Shown piece after piece: positions 1-15,590 of a DNA stretch of 64,000 nt (positions are counted from its first letter, which is position 1; each line of letters begins with the position of its first letter). The translations under genes and the position numbers were made by a program. Location: positions 2,020,501-2,084,500 of the forward strand of contig NC_091885.1 in assembly GCF_019399895.1 (NCBI RefSeq). The letters run 5' to 3'. Source of the DNA: Cardiocondyla obscurior. Its lineage: Eukaryota > Arthropoda > Insecta > Hymenoptera > Formicidae. The notes below the pieces were generated by a model. That model saw only the letters and a list, made by a program, of their open reading frames with translations, was not told where the DNA came from and searched no databases.

Positions 1-3000
1 AACATAATTCCATTTCGATATTGACCTCGATTACGCTCCGGGGAGGCGATCTTGTAGGACTCCTAATGCGATCATATCACGAAGGATTAAGCTTGCATCA
101 AGCAAGTGGGTATCTCGAACACAACCGACGCCTCTATTGTTCCCAGAAGGATCTGCTACCAATAGTAGGCCTGAATAACAATTGCAATACCTAATTGCTC
201 GCCCGAATATCATAGACAAATAGAACGTAAACGGATAAATTGCTTGCAAATTTACCATCTAGTTAAAAAATTCCTCCGATATTACTTTTGTAAACGATTC
301 CAGCGTTCTAACGCGATAGATGAATACAATTTTAACACAAGGGTATTTGTGTTACAATTTGTAAAATAATGTAAAGATATTACAAGCTGCGTTCTAAAGA
401 TCATTAGCGCCCCATTAGATCAACGCATCCAATCGTATTAATTCAAAGATATTAATTATTATCGAGCGCGAGAGCGCGTTTGCGCCGTAAACTTTCCGAA
501 TGAACTTTGCACGTGTGCGCATTATTAACGGCGACATTAGAATAAATTGGAAATGGTTGTTTGCGCGACTGCGAAATTATTTTGCCCTTTTTTTATCTGA
601 TCGGGGCGCAAAGGGTTTCTATCGTGGCTTTACGCGGCGCTGTACATGCCTCCGATCATCGTCAGGCAGCAATGCTGGCACATTCCCAAGAATCAGCCCC
701 GAGCTAGATCTTCAATCGGATAACCGGCTAATACCGAGGTTTACACTCTTTTTCGCCGACGGATAAAATAGCAATCCTCGCGGCGGGTTTGTCCGCCGCA
801 ATCCCTTTACAATCGCGGTGCCTTCGCACGGTCTAGATACTTGACCGAATCGTAGAATTATACATATATGAGATCACATCCTCGTTTCATATAATTTTGG
901 TACGTAAAAACTGTTTTTTTTTTCTCGTTAAAAAATTATGTCAACAATATTAATTTAACGAAATACTCGATTTATCTTAGTGACGTCTAATTAAATGTGA
1001 ATAAACACGTTATTCGAGTTTTTGCAACGTGTACGTATGTATGTATGTATACGTAACATGTGTGTAATCTATTAAGTAATCTATTTATAAAAAGTCTAAC
1101 TCGCTGGTCCGGTAATTACCACGAGAAGATTTCTGACCCGTTTTTTTTCACGGCGAGCAGTTGTCTAGCTCGTTTATATTCTCGGCAAATTCTAACGAAG
1201 CTCGAGCGTACATTAAAAGAAATCGACGGCGGAGCTTTCATATTATTACGTCACGGCAGCATGACGGCGAGCTAAATTAACTGCGACATCTTAAACGCCG
1301 CTCGAGGCCTTAATGTGAATTCACGAAAATCTTTCTCGGCGCTTATAAAATGCAAACAATAGGATAACAATCTCGATATCTATATCGATAACTATATTTT
1401 TGTAACAAGTGCCTTGTTACGGAGCTCGACAAACGTTTTGTCGAGGGATTGGATATTATCTCTGTTGGTTGATACCTTTGTGAGGAACGCGAAACATCTG
1501 GTATGCAATTGACGGAAAGCGTTTGGCAAGGATGATTACGGTCCATCCGTGAGCTGTGGACCGCAATGTCCACAGTAATCACCCTCGATTGCAAGGTGCC
1601 GACAGTTCGGCTGAAAAAGCGATCGATTTCTCACGCGTATTCGCGAAAATTATATGGTCCGCGATCGACGTGTAAATTGCTCTTATTACGTGACGCACGT
1701 GCGTAAGATGGGATAACGGCTAAAAAGAAACTGGTTCTGCTCTTACACGACAAAAACCAAAGTGAGCTACGTCGCGAGTAGAACGAGCTGCGTTATACGT
1801 ATTATAAAGATTTATTTTTTTACAACTCGCGAAAACAATTTTTTTACGTAAAATATAATACCGTATAAAAAATTCTTTTTTTAATGGCACGTACGTAAGT
1901 ACGAATTTTAACGTGATTGTTTATTTTTCCTAAAACTTCAAAAACTTACAAATAGCGCGAGACACTATCGTGCCTCTTGAAATCAGTTGAGTAATTAATG
2001 GAAAATTATTTGTTTTCGAGAATCATGATTGCGTGCGCTTGCCTTGCTTGTATCCATCTATCATGACGACGTGGATACAACAGAAAGATGGTACAGCAAC
2101 CGAGAGTGCATCGAAATTCTTTACGATCCGGATATTGCAAAAGTCTATAATATCCGCGTTCGTGTACCCGAGTTTTTTTTCCCCTCTGTCATTTTCCATT
2201 AAAAGGTAATGCATTAATCGTCGACGCTCAGTGCCAGATCGTTCCTTAAACGTGCAACGATACTCGCAACGGCCGGACAATACGCGAGAGCTCAAATGTT
2301 GTTTTCTCTTGCAATTACTCCCTCACAAAAATATTTTACATCGTAAGTGCATTTATGGTAAATGGGTTAATGTTATGCGCCATGCATAACTCGTCCGACG
2401 CGTGGCCTCCGACAGCTATCATCGTCGGGATAAATTATAATACGTTATAATATGCACATAATTATACTGAAATTACATTAAATTTTATACGATATATATG
2501 TATATATCTATTAATATAATTATTATGTATATATTCAGATCTCAATTATGCAATATTTTGCAACAATGTGTAATGAATCAAAGTATAATAGATCCTGCGA
2601 CAGCAGCTGGACAGACCGTACACGATTGCATCGCACATTCTCGCTTGTGGAACTTTTGTCAACGCGCATATTTCGCGATGAATAATCCGCATAAATCCGA
2701 ATAAAAGTAACTTTGTCTACACGTAGTTGCACGTAGTTGGCACGATGTGAGGCAGGTTTATGAGAAATTTATTCCATAAATTTTACGCGCGAACGGTAGA
2801 CCCAAATCGCGACACTCGAGTCAAAAGTCCAAGCGAGACGTTCTCAAGTGCACATCCACGATCATTAACAGGTCATTACGCAAGCGTAATGGAAATCGAT
2901 AATTAATTGATCCATGTGAGTGCGCGACCCTATCGCCAAGAATGCTAATTGACTCTTGAATATTTATGATTAACGAATTAGTAACGTGTTGCAGATTGTA

Positions 3001-4992
3001 TAATCGCGAATTAAAAAGTGTTCCAAACCAAATATAATTTAAAATAAAGACAAAATATAATTTAATATAAAGACATCTGAAAAAAACTCGACACGTGTCA
3101 GAAGTGATTTTAATGAACGGAAATGCATATTTCAGGTAAAATCTGTGAAACCAATATCCGTTAGTAAAAAATTTGCTCTTATTTTACAATCAATTGTCTT
3201 ATAGGCGGTGGCTTATTTTATTTAAAAAATCAAGGGGCATAAAAAAGTATGTGTCGAAGTAAAATTTTGTTATTCGATTTAAGACAAACACTTGTAACTA
3301 TTCTGATGTACCGTATAATTAAAAAAAAAATTATTCATACATTTATCGCGTTAGGACGTAGTAAACAATAATTCTCGAATTGAATCCAAGCGTTGAAACT
3401 GCTCTAGATAATAATTACACATGACCCAATCAATGGCGATACACGGTGGTTCACGTGCTAGGTAGCTCAAAATTACGTCACCTGATGCCGTGATGATACA
3501 CAGGACACGAAATCGCGGATGGATATTCAAACATTCTATTTGCCGAACGTATTTGCGACGTAGTAAACATACAAGAAGATTGCGACAAATAATTAACTGC
3601 AAAATCGATTTTACAATTAACAAACTTTCTATTATATTATGCGATATTTTAACGATTAGCCTTTTTTTTTTTACGGAATGTCGCAGATAATGAACGAAAC
3701 TAAACGTAAAATTGACAACTCGACGGAAAGCTTGCACGTTCGAATCTCTGACGGAGTAATTTAACACGATTCTCAAAAGTTATCCTTAAGGTTTCAAGCG
3801 AGAATAATCTGATGCTAAAGTTTGCTTTATTTGCACCGGTTTTAGAGCAATTAATTAGCTTTCAATTTCGAATATCGTTCGAACAATTGGAAACAAACGG
3901 CAATACATTGGACCAATTTAAAAGTCGATCGAGTTGATCTTATTATTTCATTTATTTACGCTCTGACTTTTTAAATCGAGTAACAAAATTAATTCAAGTT
4001 TTATACTTTTCAACGATAATTTTTTTTTTTTTCATTGTTATGTCTCGATGCAAAAGTCGCGCAATTTCATTAGTTTTGGACGAGGATGCGTAATAAGTAT
4101 GAGGAAATGCGGGGGAAGAGATACTATCATTTAACATCCGGGATGTAGTTCCTATCTAAACGGACAGAAGCTGATATCACGTGTATACCCACGCAACACC
4201 AGCAAATTAATGCTTAATGAATTGCCGATTGTATTATATTAAAATGGCAATTATTTCGCAAATACCGTGATAACGAGCTATCGAAGCGCGGAAAAGAGCC
4301 TGTAGACAACTCTCGTTGTCGAGTGTGACAAAACCAGGGATAATTAAATTCTCTGTTAAATTAATTATTATATTAACAAACGAATCAACTGTGTTTCTCA
4401 ATTGTAGGTATCTAAAAACTTACAAAATATGCATGTGGCAATAAAAATTTTGAATTTGCTAAATTATGCCAGAATCATAATTAAAATACCAATAAAAATA
4501 AATAGCCTAGTGTACATATTTAAAATACATTTACTACGTGCCAAGTATTGGCCGTTTAGATTTTTGTTTCCTAAACTTTCTTTAATCCCAGATACAAATC
4601 GCAGATTCAGAGGACGCGTAGTTTTACGAAATTCATGACAAATTATTTTTTCGCAAAGATTACCGAATCGAATGTATTTAACATGGTTATCAAATCAGAA
4701 TTTAGCTAAGTATATATTTGACACTCGGACGTGATTCACTAGCCAGCTGAGAGAGAATGAATTATTGATTACGTCTGCCACACCGGGTGTGATTGCTGTG
4801 TTGCATACCCGTAGCATGTTATGTCACGGCTTTCAATGTATGCAGATGACTTGACTGATGTCATCGCCGGCCACATTTTGCATGGTTAAATTTTGTCTGG
4901 CATTCGTATCGAACTTTTCAATGTTGAAAGAATTTTCGGACGTCGAACCCGTAATATTCAGCAACGCTTTAAACACGTGTGTTCCCAATTTT

Positions 4993-5019
4993 AGAGAGAG
5001 AGAGAGAGAAAGAGAGAGA
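4993..5019. repeat. (AG)n microsatellite
   Basis: AG dinucleotides with one interruption, followed by a T-tract. Confidence 0.95.
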
Positions 5020-8000
5020 TATTTTTTTTTCTTAATAATGCAATACTTTTGTTCTCAATGAAAAGAGAGATTCAATCTCATTTGAATCTTATGTAAAACC
5101 GTCAACATAATCCGTCTTGTGAAATCGATAAGCGGTGTGTACATTTGGAGAAATTAGCGTTAGGTTAAATGACCACTTGAGACTGAAAGCATAATCGAGC
5201 GTCGATTATGAGTCAAGTGGTGTGAGAATTTTTACGCAGACTAGCACAAATACCATTTTTTGCAAAGCAAACAAGGAAAGACTGAAGTACAGAAAATTTT
5301 ATGAAATAAACATGAACTGTACGACGTTTTTGAGCAACGACATGTGAAAGATGCTACTTCGCAAATAAGATATTTTTGCCATGTTCCGCGCACTTTTGTG
5401 GAATTTCAAGGCTGAAATTTACACGTGCTTTCGAAATCGACTACGCGCAAGATTAAGTATAATGTGCGATCCAATGACTCGATCGAACATTTTACAATGA
5501 GCAGCATTAGCAAAGCCAAGTGGCCGAGACCCGCAGCTTCCGCCACGGTAAATTTAATATCGCTATAAACTATCGCGCAGAACGCAAAAGAGACTTGCGT
5601 AAAATATCATCTTTTTTTTTTCGAAGAGTTAAGTATCCGATTATCAGAGCTAACTAAACGCTCTGTCGCCACACGGAGAGATAATCGCGCGCGCACCGGT
5701 TCCTGTGACTTCTGCGTAATCTGAATTCCTATTAAAATTCGTGGCTTGAAGTTTGTTCAGCCTTCGTGGCGGTAAATCATGCACGTCGGTTTTTCTCACG
5801 ACGAATGATTAACGGCGGTTCGTAGGAAACATGGGAAAACGATAGGGAAATTCGCGAGCCGTAGCCAGCCATTTTCCACGAGTCGAGAAATCGTCGTGTC
5901 CACTTGGCGTTCCACATTTTTCGTTCAATACTTTAGGTACACCCGATAAACATCCGACGTGCTTATAATAGAACTGATTTCGCTTCAGATCGCTGCGAGA
6001 TAAACAAGCGGGTTTTGATTCTCTAATGGTATGCTGATAGAGTGATGCTCTGCTAACTCCAGTTGAAAGCAATTGCGCGGCCATCTAATTTGTTCATTTT
6101 TTTTTTTATCCGGTCATTCAATGAGAGCAATGACACGTGCAGCGAAACCACACTCGACGTATCGATCATAGACAGTCAGAGATTGGCATTGATGTACTCT
6201 AGAGTAGCGTTTTTCGAGCATTTCGATTATACGCAATACTCAATCGCGCGAGTGTCCCCACACATTCTTCACGCGTGCCCTAGAACGCGTAATGAGTTTT
6301 CAGGCTGATTTGTCGACGAATTAGGACCCACGATTACGTCCGCATCGTTAATGTCCGTAATACGACAAAACCGCGATGGCAATTGTCGATGTGAAACGGC
6401 AGTGCGAGCTAGCAATTAATTCGTCATCAACAGAAATCTCAAGCCCACCCACCTCCCCATAAATGTACGATATCGATAATGACCGTCATCGTGTCCCGGT
6501 TGACCAAATAATTTCCGAAACCGAGGAACGGTTGCACAGCCTATCTCCACGGCTTCCGTTAATAACGCTGCTAATATCAGTTCTTACGACGCGTATCGTT
6601 CTCGAGCCGCCGTCGTTGCAGAAAACGCCACATCTGTCTTTCAATGTACATACATACTTACGAAACGAGAAACGAGGGTATCAAAAAGAATCGTAAAGCT
6701 TCGACAAAAACCAGCATCATACTGAGAATCCAGGGTAAAATCTACGAGCGAGTATCGAAATCCCAGGGATCGAAATTAATATGCAAGCGCGAAGTGCATT
6801 TTAAGAACGGCACTCGACAAGCGTAAAGACGCTGGTTCAACATCTGTAATAGAAACGAATGTGTATTCTGCTCTCTAAATGCCCACGCGAACGTTTGGCA
6901 GGCGGTATTCGAAAGCACGATCCCTTTACGCTCTGAGAAAAAGCACGTAGTAACTTTTCTTTGTTTATCCACGTACATTTTATTAATCAGGTTGAACTAA
7001 GACATAAAAAAATTGATATGGCATATAGTAGACCAAGATATCGTCATTAGACGATAATGTGTCTAACAACGTGTTCCATCTAATATAAAATTGAATTTTT
7101 ACACCGGACGAATCGAGGAAACGCACAAAGAGACCGAGCAAGCAGCTCGCGGTGAAATAACGTTGAAGACTAACGAGGCGACGTTATGATCGCTGAGAAA
7201 AAAAAATAAAATAAAAAGAATACGTCAACGGGATCACACGATGTAACTTATATTACCTTTTCGTCGGCTCGCATGAGAGAATTTTTTAACATGAAATTTT
7301 CGATGGATATTTCTTAAATATTATACAATAATTCTACAGGAAAAAAAAGCCAGAAATAAAAAGCAAATTCAACAAGTACGTCGAAACGGATATTATTTAC
7401 AATCGGCATTGCTATTAACAACTGTAACCTGATCCACGTTTTCCTGCTTTAAACGACAATCTACGCTCATAAAGCTGTAAAGCTCGCAATTGCATTCGAG
7501 ACCTTTTGCAGTTAGCCCAACAGCCGTGTTCAACAATGAGTCGCAAGTTTTTATTTTTAAACGCACCGATATTAATGTCCATTCGTGCACCATAACCCTC
7601 TAGTGTACTATTTATGGGTGTATGACGAAACGGACGCGTCTCGTTTACGAACCGTCATATGAGTCGCGGGTTCCCATTGCAATTGAAGGGCGGTCAAAGC
7701 CACTGCTATTCCGCCGGAGCGGAAATTTAATTCGACGCTGTTCTTGAGCACCACGCGAAAGTTACGTAAAACCCAATAAATGCAATTAAACGTACGATCT
7801 AGATAATATTATGTAAATTTATGTAAGACTCGTCCAAGAGCTGATTCTAGCTTAGTATACATTTTCTCCTCGACACTTATAACAATTGATCTCTCTCGGC
7901 AAGCAAATTAATTTTAAATCTTAGATAATGAAATACATTTTTGTTTAATATAAAATATTTATAAATTTGATTTTTTAATTTTTTAACATATTTCGTGAAT

Positions 8001-8952
8001 CAAGATAGCGTTGCAAATAACATTTATATAATATATATATTATGTATATTAAAACTAACAGACAAATATTAAACATGTGAAAAATAATAAAAAGAAAAAG
8101 CAAAGTGCATTACGCCACGTCGTTAGTAAACGACTCTAGCTTGCCGAAGAATAAAGTACTTAAAATTTCCGCTCACGAATGCGTCGTAACTTGGCAGTAG
8201 ATTCTTGAAGAAGATGGGTGGACGATACAAAGAAGCGCATAAATCTCAGAGGGATTTATAGCGGCCTGCCCGAAACGTCTTAGTCGATGAAATGTTTGAC
8301 AATAATCATCTCGAGGTATTTTCTCACGATAATATCTGCCGCCTTCTTTTATCCGAGCCTAAACATCTTTTCTCAATTAGTCCCGTGCGTACGATTCCCG
8401 CTACGCGGACCACTATCATTAAATTTCAGCAAACGTGTCATAGGTACAACAACGTTTCTGTTAGACGCGTAGATACGCTACGTTTCTCGTTTTTAAATAA
8501 AAAGCCACAAATGTAGCAACGTATCTCTCTTCATTAAAATCAATCTGCCAGATCGAACTGAATAAGAATGCACCGCGAAACACCTCTATGTTAATCAAAT
8601 CTGTATTTAAAAATCGCCATTCTAATTTATTTATTCGCATGAAGTGGCGATGCCGATCCTGAACAAATTCGACGTTGCGCTGTAACGTAGCGACTTACGG
8701 GACAGTGAATTTTCGCGCGACGACAATTCCACCATAAACTCGCATTCTGAAGGACGAAGGGGCAATGGCAGGAGAGAGAACGGAGGGACGACGATGGCAT
8801 CCCGAGTGGCTGAGAGGATTATCTCTCGGATCCTTGCGAGCCTTCGTCGTGACTCTTTTTCTCCTCCCCTGATCTACGGTCGATTGTAAGGGCTCGGGAA
8901 ATTAGCTAGATTGTTTCAAACGGTGGCTCTCATCCTCTTAAAGGATTTCCAT

Positions 8953-8975
8953 TCTCTCTCTCTCTTTCTCTCTCT
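8953..8975. repeat. (CT)n microsatellite
   Basis: CT dinucleotides with one TTT interruption, next to a T-rich tract. Confidence 0.9.
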
Positions 8976-9539
8976 TCGGTTTTTTTTTTCCTTTTTCTTT
9001 TCTTTCCTACCGTCGAAGCGTCGCCGTTTTATTTCTCGTCGCATATGCATTAACATCTCGTGAGCCCTTCGATTTAAAGCTCACTTAAGTCCACAACTAC
9101 TGTCGTACCGCGTACCTTCTGAATTCGATGCTAATAGTCAGATTATAATTTCGTCGCTTTTTTATTTAAAGAATCTGCATGCATTGATTTACGTTCGCAC
9201 ATATCATGTCGTTTCTTACAGCATTTGTCTAGAGATTTACATCAGCCGAGTCAACATTTCTTTAGACAAAACGAATGATTAATTATCTCTTCATAATATT
9301 AATTTCCCTACGATATTAAAGTAAGAAATATGTTTATTTTTATTAATAAAAAAAAATTTATATTTATTACTACATCGTTAAATGATTTAAAATTAAGTTT
9401 CGTCTTTCACTTAATATTTCACCGATAAACGACCAAGTTTTCGGTTATAATTTATGATACGCTAGCCGTATGCAAACCCAGTCGCCCAAACATTGAATTG
9501 GGACGTTAACGCGCCCTGAAAGTTCCTTCCACGCGATTA

Positions 9540-10171
9540 CGTCTGCACCGATCAAGCTCGGTTCGGTCGCTACTACCCTCCTCCTTCGGTGGCGCATTTA
9601 TCGTGAATAAAAATTCGATCGCGGGCCCGCGTATCCGCCGTACAAAATTTATGAAAGGGGGAGCGCTTTTTCACGCTATGGCGGCAATTTACAATAATTG
9701 CAACTCCGTGCGCGCAGGTGGGAGCCCGTAAATGGTAAACAGCACTCGTCTTCGTCACCGTCGACACGACGAAGCCGTGGCAAGGGGAGGAAACGAGAAA
9801 GACGCGAGAGGATTCAGAGAAGCTGATGGAAGAGCGGCTGAAGCGCGACGAAAGACACAGGCGCGTCAAAGAAAAAAAAGAGAAAAGTTAGGATAGGTAA
9901 GAGCAGACCTTCTGCCGTTCCCTTCTCCCCCGGCCCTTTTCGCCAGGAGAACGGCTGCATATCCGAGGAGACAGAAAAATCAAGCAACAAAGAACGACGC
10001 CGGCATGAATATTGCATTCGCGGCATTTGCCGTCGTCGCTGCTAGGCGAGTCTGCGCCGCGTATGAAAGCTGGAGGCCCGTCGTAAAGTCGGTCGCGGTG
10101 GTCCTCTTCGCCGGGAAACAATGTACTCTGAGACAGCAGATTCGTGGGTGTGTTTTATAGACGCATCTGCG
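9540..10171 (+). promoter_or_regulatory. CpG-rich patch ending in a splice donor
   Basis: An island of CpG- and purine-rich sequence in AT-rich surroundings. On the plus strand it ends with a good donor CATCTGCG|GTAAGTG after 10171. Overlapping open frames exist on both strands and none is recognisable. It reads best as a promoter and untranslated first exon of a plus-strand transcript whose other exons are not evident. Confidence 0.3.
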
Positions 10172-13100
10172 GTAAGTGTATATGCATAGTGGAGCTTTAT
10201 GAGAAACGTAACGATCGGACGCGAGTAGTCATAGGCGGAATCGGAGGAGACTCTGCGGTTCTGCCGCGTAAAAAGCTAAGGTATCAAAAGCGCAGAACAC
10301 CCCGCTGAAGATATACCAGCAACGTCTGCCAGCAATGAGGCGGTGCGGGGCGGCGACCCGTATTGCTGTCACACGTATTGCCCCGACGCGGACGCGACAC
10401 CCAGAAATACGACGTCTCGACGGAATAGATAAAGACGGCTTCGATTTTGTACAACAGCTTTCCGCCGGCTATTGGATCTATTTTTTCCTCCCTTTCGTCA
10501 TTTTTTATTCGCTCGCATTTCCACCGGGAAAAAAAACCAAATTTTAATAATCGAATAAGTCGAAAATAGTTTGCTTTTAATTTTCTTATGAATTTAATTT
10601 AACGACTACCGCGAAGCAAATACTTGTAATTGGAATAATTAATTAACAGGAATACTCGCGTAGGATTATACGTATTATTTTTAATTAATATTTCGGTAAA
10701 AAATAATGAATGGTGGCGGAAACAATTAATATGCTTTGCATGCTGTTACTATATATGAAACGCTCGTCAGTAAAAAATGAAAGCGAGAGAAAAAGTTCAT
10801 CAAGGTTAAATGAGAAGCTCTTGAGCACGTCGTAATTAATTGCACGGCTAGTATCGAGATAATGGTCGCTAATTAACCCGACAAGGGAACATCATGGATG
10901 ATCGGTGAGGATCGTGAGTTGACAAGCGAGAGAAAGCAGCTGCGGATAAGTGCGACGCAGAAAGGTTTTCAACGATTGCATATTTCTTCGCTTTATGAAT
11001 TTTATGAGATATTGATGATAATTAAATGCGAAAAGAAAAATGACGATATGTAAAATCCATACTACGTCCAAGGATCCAAGGTACAAAAAACTCGAAAAAG
11101 CCAATATGTCACTGCAAGAGTATGTGACGGTACAGGAATTTAAACCCTGAATTTTTATCGCACATGCATATTTTGGTGCCAACGTCGCCGTTAACTCTAT
11201 TATCATTTTGGTTACGCTTGCTGATTTTGGTTTCTAGAGCGTCATCTTATGTATATTATACGTACGAAACAATGCATGCATCCTCCGTGATACCGTAAAT
11301 CCGCCCACGCTAGGAGATACCAAACGTAATTCGCCGTTATGTAATATATACGTGCCGAGCTCCGGGATAGTCTGCACCGGTACAAAATAGCGCCGTGCTG
11401 TCTGCCGCGATCGACCGACGACGACGAGACTGCGAGGCGGCACTCGCGGTGCACTTGTTGCAACAATATGCATCAGCTTCTTCACATCTACATGTAGGTA
11501 TACGCCGCTGGTTAAGTGCACGCGAAGCTCGCACATTTATACCGCCGCACGCGATCTCGCGAGATTTAAATGCGCTGATGCGATGAGATCTGTGCCTATT
11601 AATTTACAATAAGTAACTTCGCCCGGTTACCCGCCCATCGTCGCCCCGAGTCGGATATCACCCCGGCACGGTATACTTATCCTGACGTCGTAACGTCCAA
11701 TTAATATTTATAACAATGATTAACAAGATCGTCTAGAAAGTGCAGCCTTTACAAAGGTGCACAGGTGCGCGCGGCTAAACTTGTTAATCGCGCTCTGAGA
11801 GCGTGATCTACTTCCCTCGCGACAACAAGAGCTCCGGCGATTACGAGCAACCAAGTGTTTATAGGAGAGCAATGAACTCCTCTCGCGTCTCTTCCGTTGC
11901 GTCACCTCTTACCTCTTCCGCTCTACCACTTTGTATCATCTCACGCCGCCTTCTTGCTCACCTACATCTCTCTTCTTACTAACTGCCAGTGACACGGCAC
12001 ATACCGCGTCACGCATATCCATATACATGCATACATGGAGGCTCATCTGCTCGCGCGATTCAATCCCGATGCTGCGACGTCAGACGCAGCTTTAACGATA
12101 ATGCTTTTTCCCGTCTTCTTACAATTTCCGCTTATTCCTAACAGTCTTTCCCATTCATCTTTTCTTTCGTCCTCGCGCGCATCTGAGTTTTTACCAGGGT
12201 CTTTCATAATTTGTCGCGCGGATATTTTTTCATCCCCGTCGTCATAAGTAACGAGATATTTCTGGGTATACGTTCGACACGTAAGCTCAACATCACTCGC
12301 TGACAATTATTTCCCGTTTACGCAGTAGATGCTGCTCGGTCGTACCTCGAAACATCAAAGGAACCATTCGAGATCTGTGCGCGGAACGACACAAGTTTAT
12401 CCCCATATACTTATTTAAATGAGAAGTCGTAAATTTGTATTTGATATATCAAAAAATTGTCCTCCGCGATAAAGGATTTATATATAAATTTTAAATATTT
12501 TGTGGAAAATAAAAATCAAGCGTTAGATTTCTTTTTTTTCGTTAATCGAAATTACATTTCACCTAAACTGTAGAAGTAATTAGTGATAGATAATTAAAAT
12601 TTATTATTTTTCTGTTAGAGCGTTGCAACGTAGTTTATAGCGCATTGATTTCGATCCCAATATCGTTATTAAAATCTGGGTTGCGATAAATCGTGCGAAG
12701 TGAGCTGTAGCGCTGGACGATTTAATCTGATTCTGTAGAAGCCGCGATTTATATTTTAATCAGTGGACCCCCGCCCACAACGGTCGATGATTAAATTACC
12801 ACGTGCGGGTTATAGTTCCATGCATTATTACTATCTACGTGCTATGTCAACCAAAACATTGGTCACCGTTACAAATGAAATGCTTAAAATGAACGTTACA
12901 TTGAATTTTCTAATCGGCTTTTCAATCTTACAATTAGATTTCTCGGTCAATATTTTTTACGATCTATTATTTTGCGCTTGAATAACTTGAATTTGTGATA
13001 ACAAGCAAGAGTTATTACTTTGTACGTAAAGTCGTTTCAGTAAAATACTTTTATTTTATTAATTGTTCATTCTCAAAAATTACAAAGAAAAAAAAAAGTA

Positions 13101-15590
13101 AAATTAAATCTCTGTAACTAATTAATTTCCTTCGAGAAATGCGTCACATAAGATAATGAAAATAAATTCGAAATCGCGTATGTTCCCGTTAAAAAGTCGT
13201 CAAAGATCCGCTTCCGTGGATACGCACCAAAAATAATTAAGGAAAGATAGAGACCGTCGCGCATAAGATTTCCTTAGCACATCAGAAGCAACGTGTTTTA
13301 TTTCAGGGTAACGACAGTATATACGGAAATCTTCTGATGTTTTTCTTAAATGAAGAAGAAACAAACGATTTATTCGAAATGGTTCGGTAAATATAGCCGC
13401 TAAATGTAACCATGGCAAATGCGGTTAATTTTAGACACTTTACTAAATAGATGACGCTACATCTTTTATGGAATTAAAAATAATTCCGATTATTTCATCT
13501 ACAAACAACCAAGACGCAGTTTTACTAGACAGCCACGAGATGAACCACGAAATTGATTAGCTGATTATTAGATAACGGTGGGAATCAATTTCCACTCGGA
13601 TAGTGGTTAAATCGTCGTTAAAAAAAAAATCTTTTTAGTATCCGTTTATCCAATGTTCAGCGCGGGCCATTGAGCAATTGTTAAAATTATCTTTTCGCAC
13701 GTAGTTTAAATGCAAGAACATTCGCGGCTTTGTATTTCCAGAATGGTTCCTTCTGGATCGGTCAGTGATAAATAGACCGTGCTATGTTCTCTTCCGTATG
13801 GCGCCTAACATACGAGGAACGTCAAGAACAGCATCTCAGCCAAGATATAAGATCAGTACCGTGTGCATATGGTCAATTGATTTGCAATGATTTATACCCG
13901 ATTCATATTCTTGCGTAATTAAAACGTACCCTTTCGGTCTTTTTTATTAATGGGTTTTATTACGCAGCTGGAGATATGTAAAACGTGAGTCTTAAATTCT
14001 GAATAAGGTTGCGCATTTTTATATCAAATTATTTGCTTGCCGTGCGAATGCGCATCTATGTGCATTTGTAAAGTAATGTAATGTATCAACCGATTTAAGC
14101 ATATATGTATATTACACTTTATTTGCCGCAAACTACATGAATCAGTATTGACTTCCTGCCACCGTGTAAGCGTTTCCGATAGCTTGCACTGACCAGATGA
14201 ACGGCGTCGTCACAACTTCGCGGAAGACTTCTCTCGGAAGTTTCTTTTCTAGAACACCTAAAGAACTTTAATCCTGCTTTGCTGTGTCAGCGAGGACCGG
14301 TGCCTCTCTTTGAGAATGTTTGACGTTTCCATTAACGCCACCTCGAGTACGATGGATAAGTACTTTGATGTACACCGTCACTTTAATTAGTAAAACTCGC
14401 ATCACTACTTCCCATTCATACTTTCTAATTTCCTTATCATTATTTTATCAAAACTTTTACAATTGTTTGTAGAAAGAAGTATGACAATACGTAACTTTTC
14501 ATTAAATCGAAAAACCTATCGACTGACCAAATTTCAATGCACAATTATTTGATAATTATAAATTACCCGAGCGAAATCTGCATAGACTAATTTTGAAAAT
14601 TTGTTAATTGACATTTCAGACGTCCGTGCTGTAGTTTCATTTACGCCAATATCAAATAATTCGATTTAATTGATTATTAACTGGTCCCGAACTCCGAAAT
14701 AATCGAATTATTTGGGATGCTGGGAAATGTCATCACGTCATTTGATTACCATATTAAATGTTTACAAATGCTAAATAATATTACGAGATTTACTTTTTGA
14801 ATATATCCACCACGCAATTTTTTTTTTTTTTCACAATTAAAATAATTTAAAAAGTTAAACTTAAGTAATCTTGTCAAGTGCATCATAGACATTAAAAATT
14901 ATATGACCCTTAGCTCGTAATAGGTTTCACTAATTTACTTTTGTATCTTATTTTCTAATATTTACAAACGAATATAAATCATGGTATGGTAATTGTGATA
15001 AAAATGATATCCATCAGAGATGCTTTTATCGCTTTGCAGAGTGATCTTTTATTAAATGAGTTTTTAACGTATTAAAAAAAAAAAAAAAATGGTCATGCGT
15101 CATCTCTGCCGAGTGCTATTTAAACCATGGAAAATGTGTGCGAATATAGAACCATTTCATCTGGCATGAAGCGACGCGTACATTGCATTTGCCTTGAAAA
15201 CGGTGGAGATATAGAAGTAAATAAGTACTCGGGGGAATTACTTGTATCTTTTCCGATGATATGAATAAAGCTCATACTAACACGCACGTGAAAGTGCAAG
15301 TCATTACGATATTAAAACTGCTCACAAGCGTATTGAAGAGCTACAATAATTTTTTAACGTCGCGCAAATTTAAATTAATATATTAGGTACGTCAAATTAA
15401 TATGCATATAATTTTATATGTATAATAATTTGGTTATTTAGTATTAAAATAATATTAATCCTGATTCTGACATTTAAATTAATCTTTATGTAGTTTCTTA
15501 TAAATATTTTACGTATTAGTCTTATAAAATTATGCGGCAACTTTTTTTCTACATTTTGTAGTAAAATTTATGTCTCCCAGATTTGATTAA
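10172..15590. other. AT-rich DNA with moderate-GC islands, no recognisable gene
   Basis: A slightly GC-richer stretch spans about 11.2-12.3 kb (short open frames in several frames, none convincing). The rest is AT-rich with poly-A (15074-15088) and poly-T (about 14818-14831) runs. Confidence 0.6.

Larger units (their letters stand above)
1..9539. other. AT-rich DNA, no recognisable gene
   Basis: This holds scattered short open frames on both strands, mostly with non-ATG starts, A/T homopolymers and a TATG microsatellite near 1034. The open frames at 1060-1275(+) and 3351-3776(-) were examined and match nothing recognised. It is probably intergenic or intronic. Confidence 0.6.

Noticed and set aside
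3731..3750. B-box-like GTTCGAATC
   Set aside because: No A box or cloverleaf at the right distance upstream.
3351..3776. 141-codon minus-strand ORF in AT-rich DNA
   Set aside because: TTG start, no motif, no splice context; hydrophobic composition is as expected from AT-rich sequence.
8794..8840. tRNA-like string near GAGTGGCTGAGAGG
   Set aside because: It resembles a tRNA-Leu/Ser A box, but no matching B box (GGTTCGAATCC-type) or acceptor stem follows.
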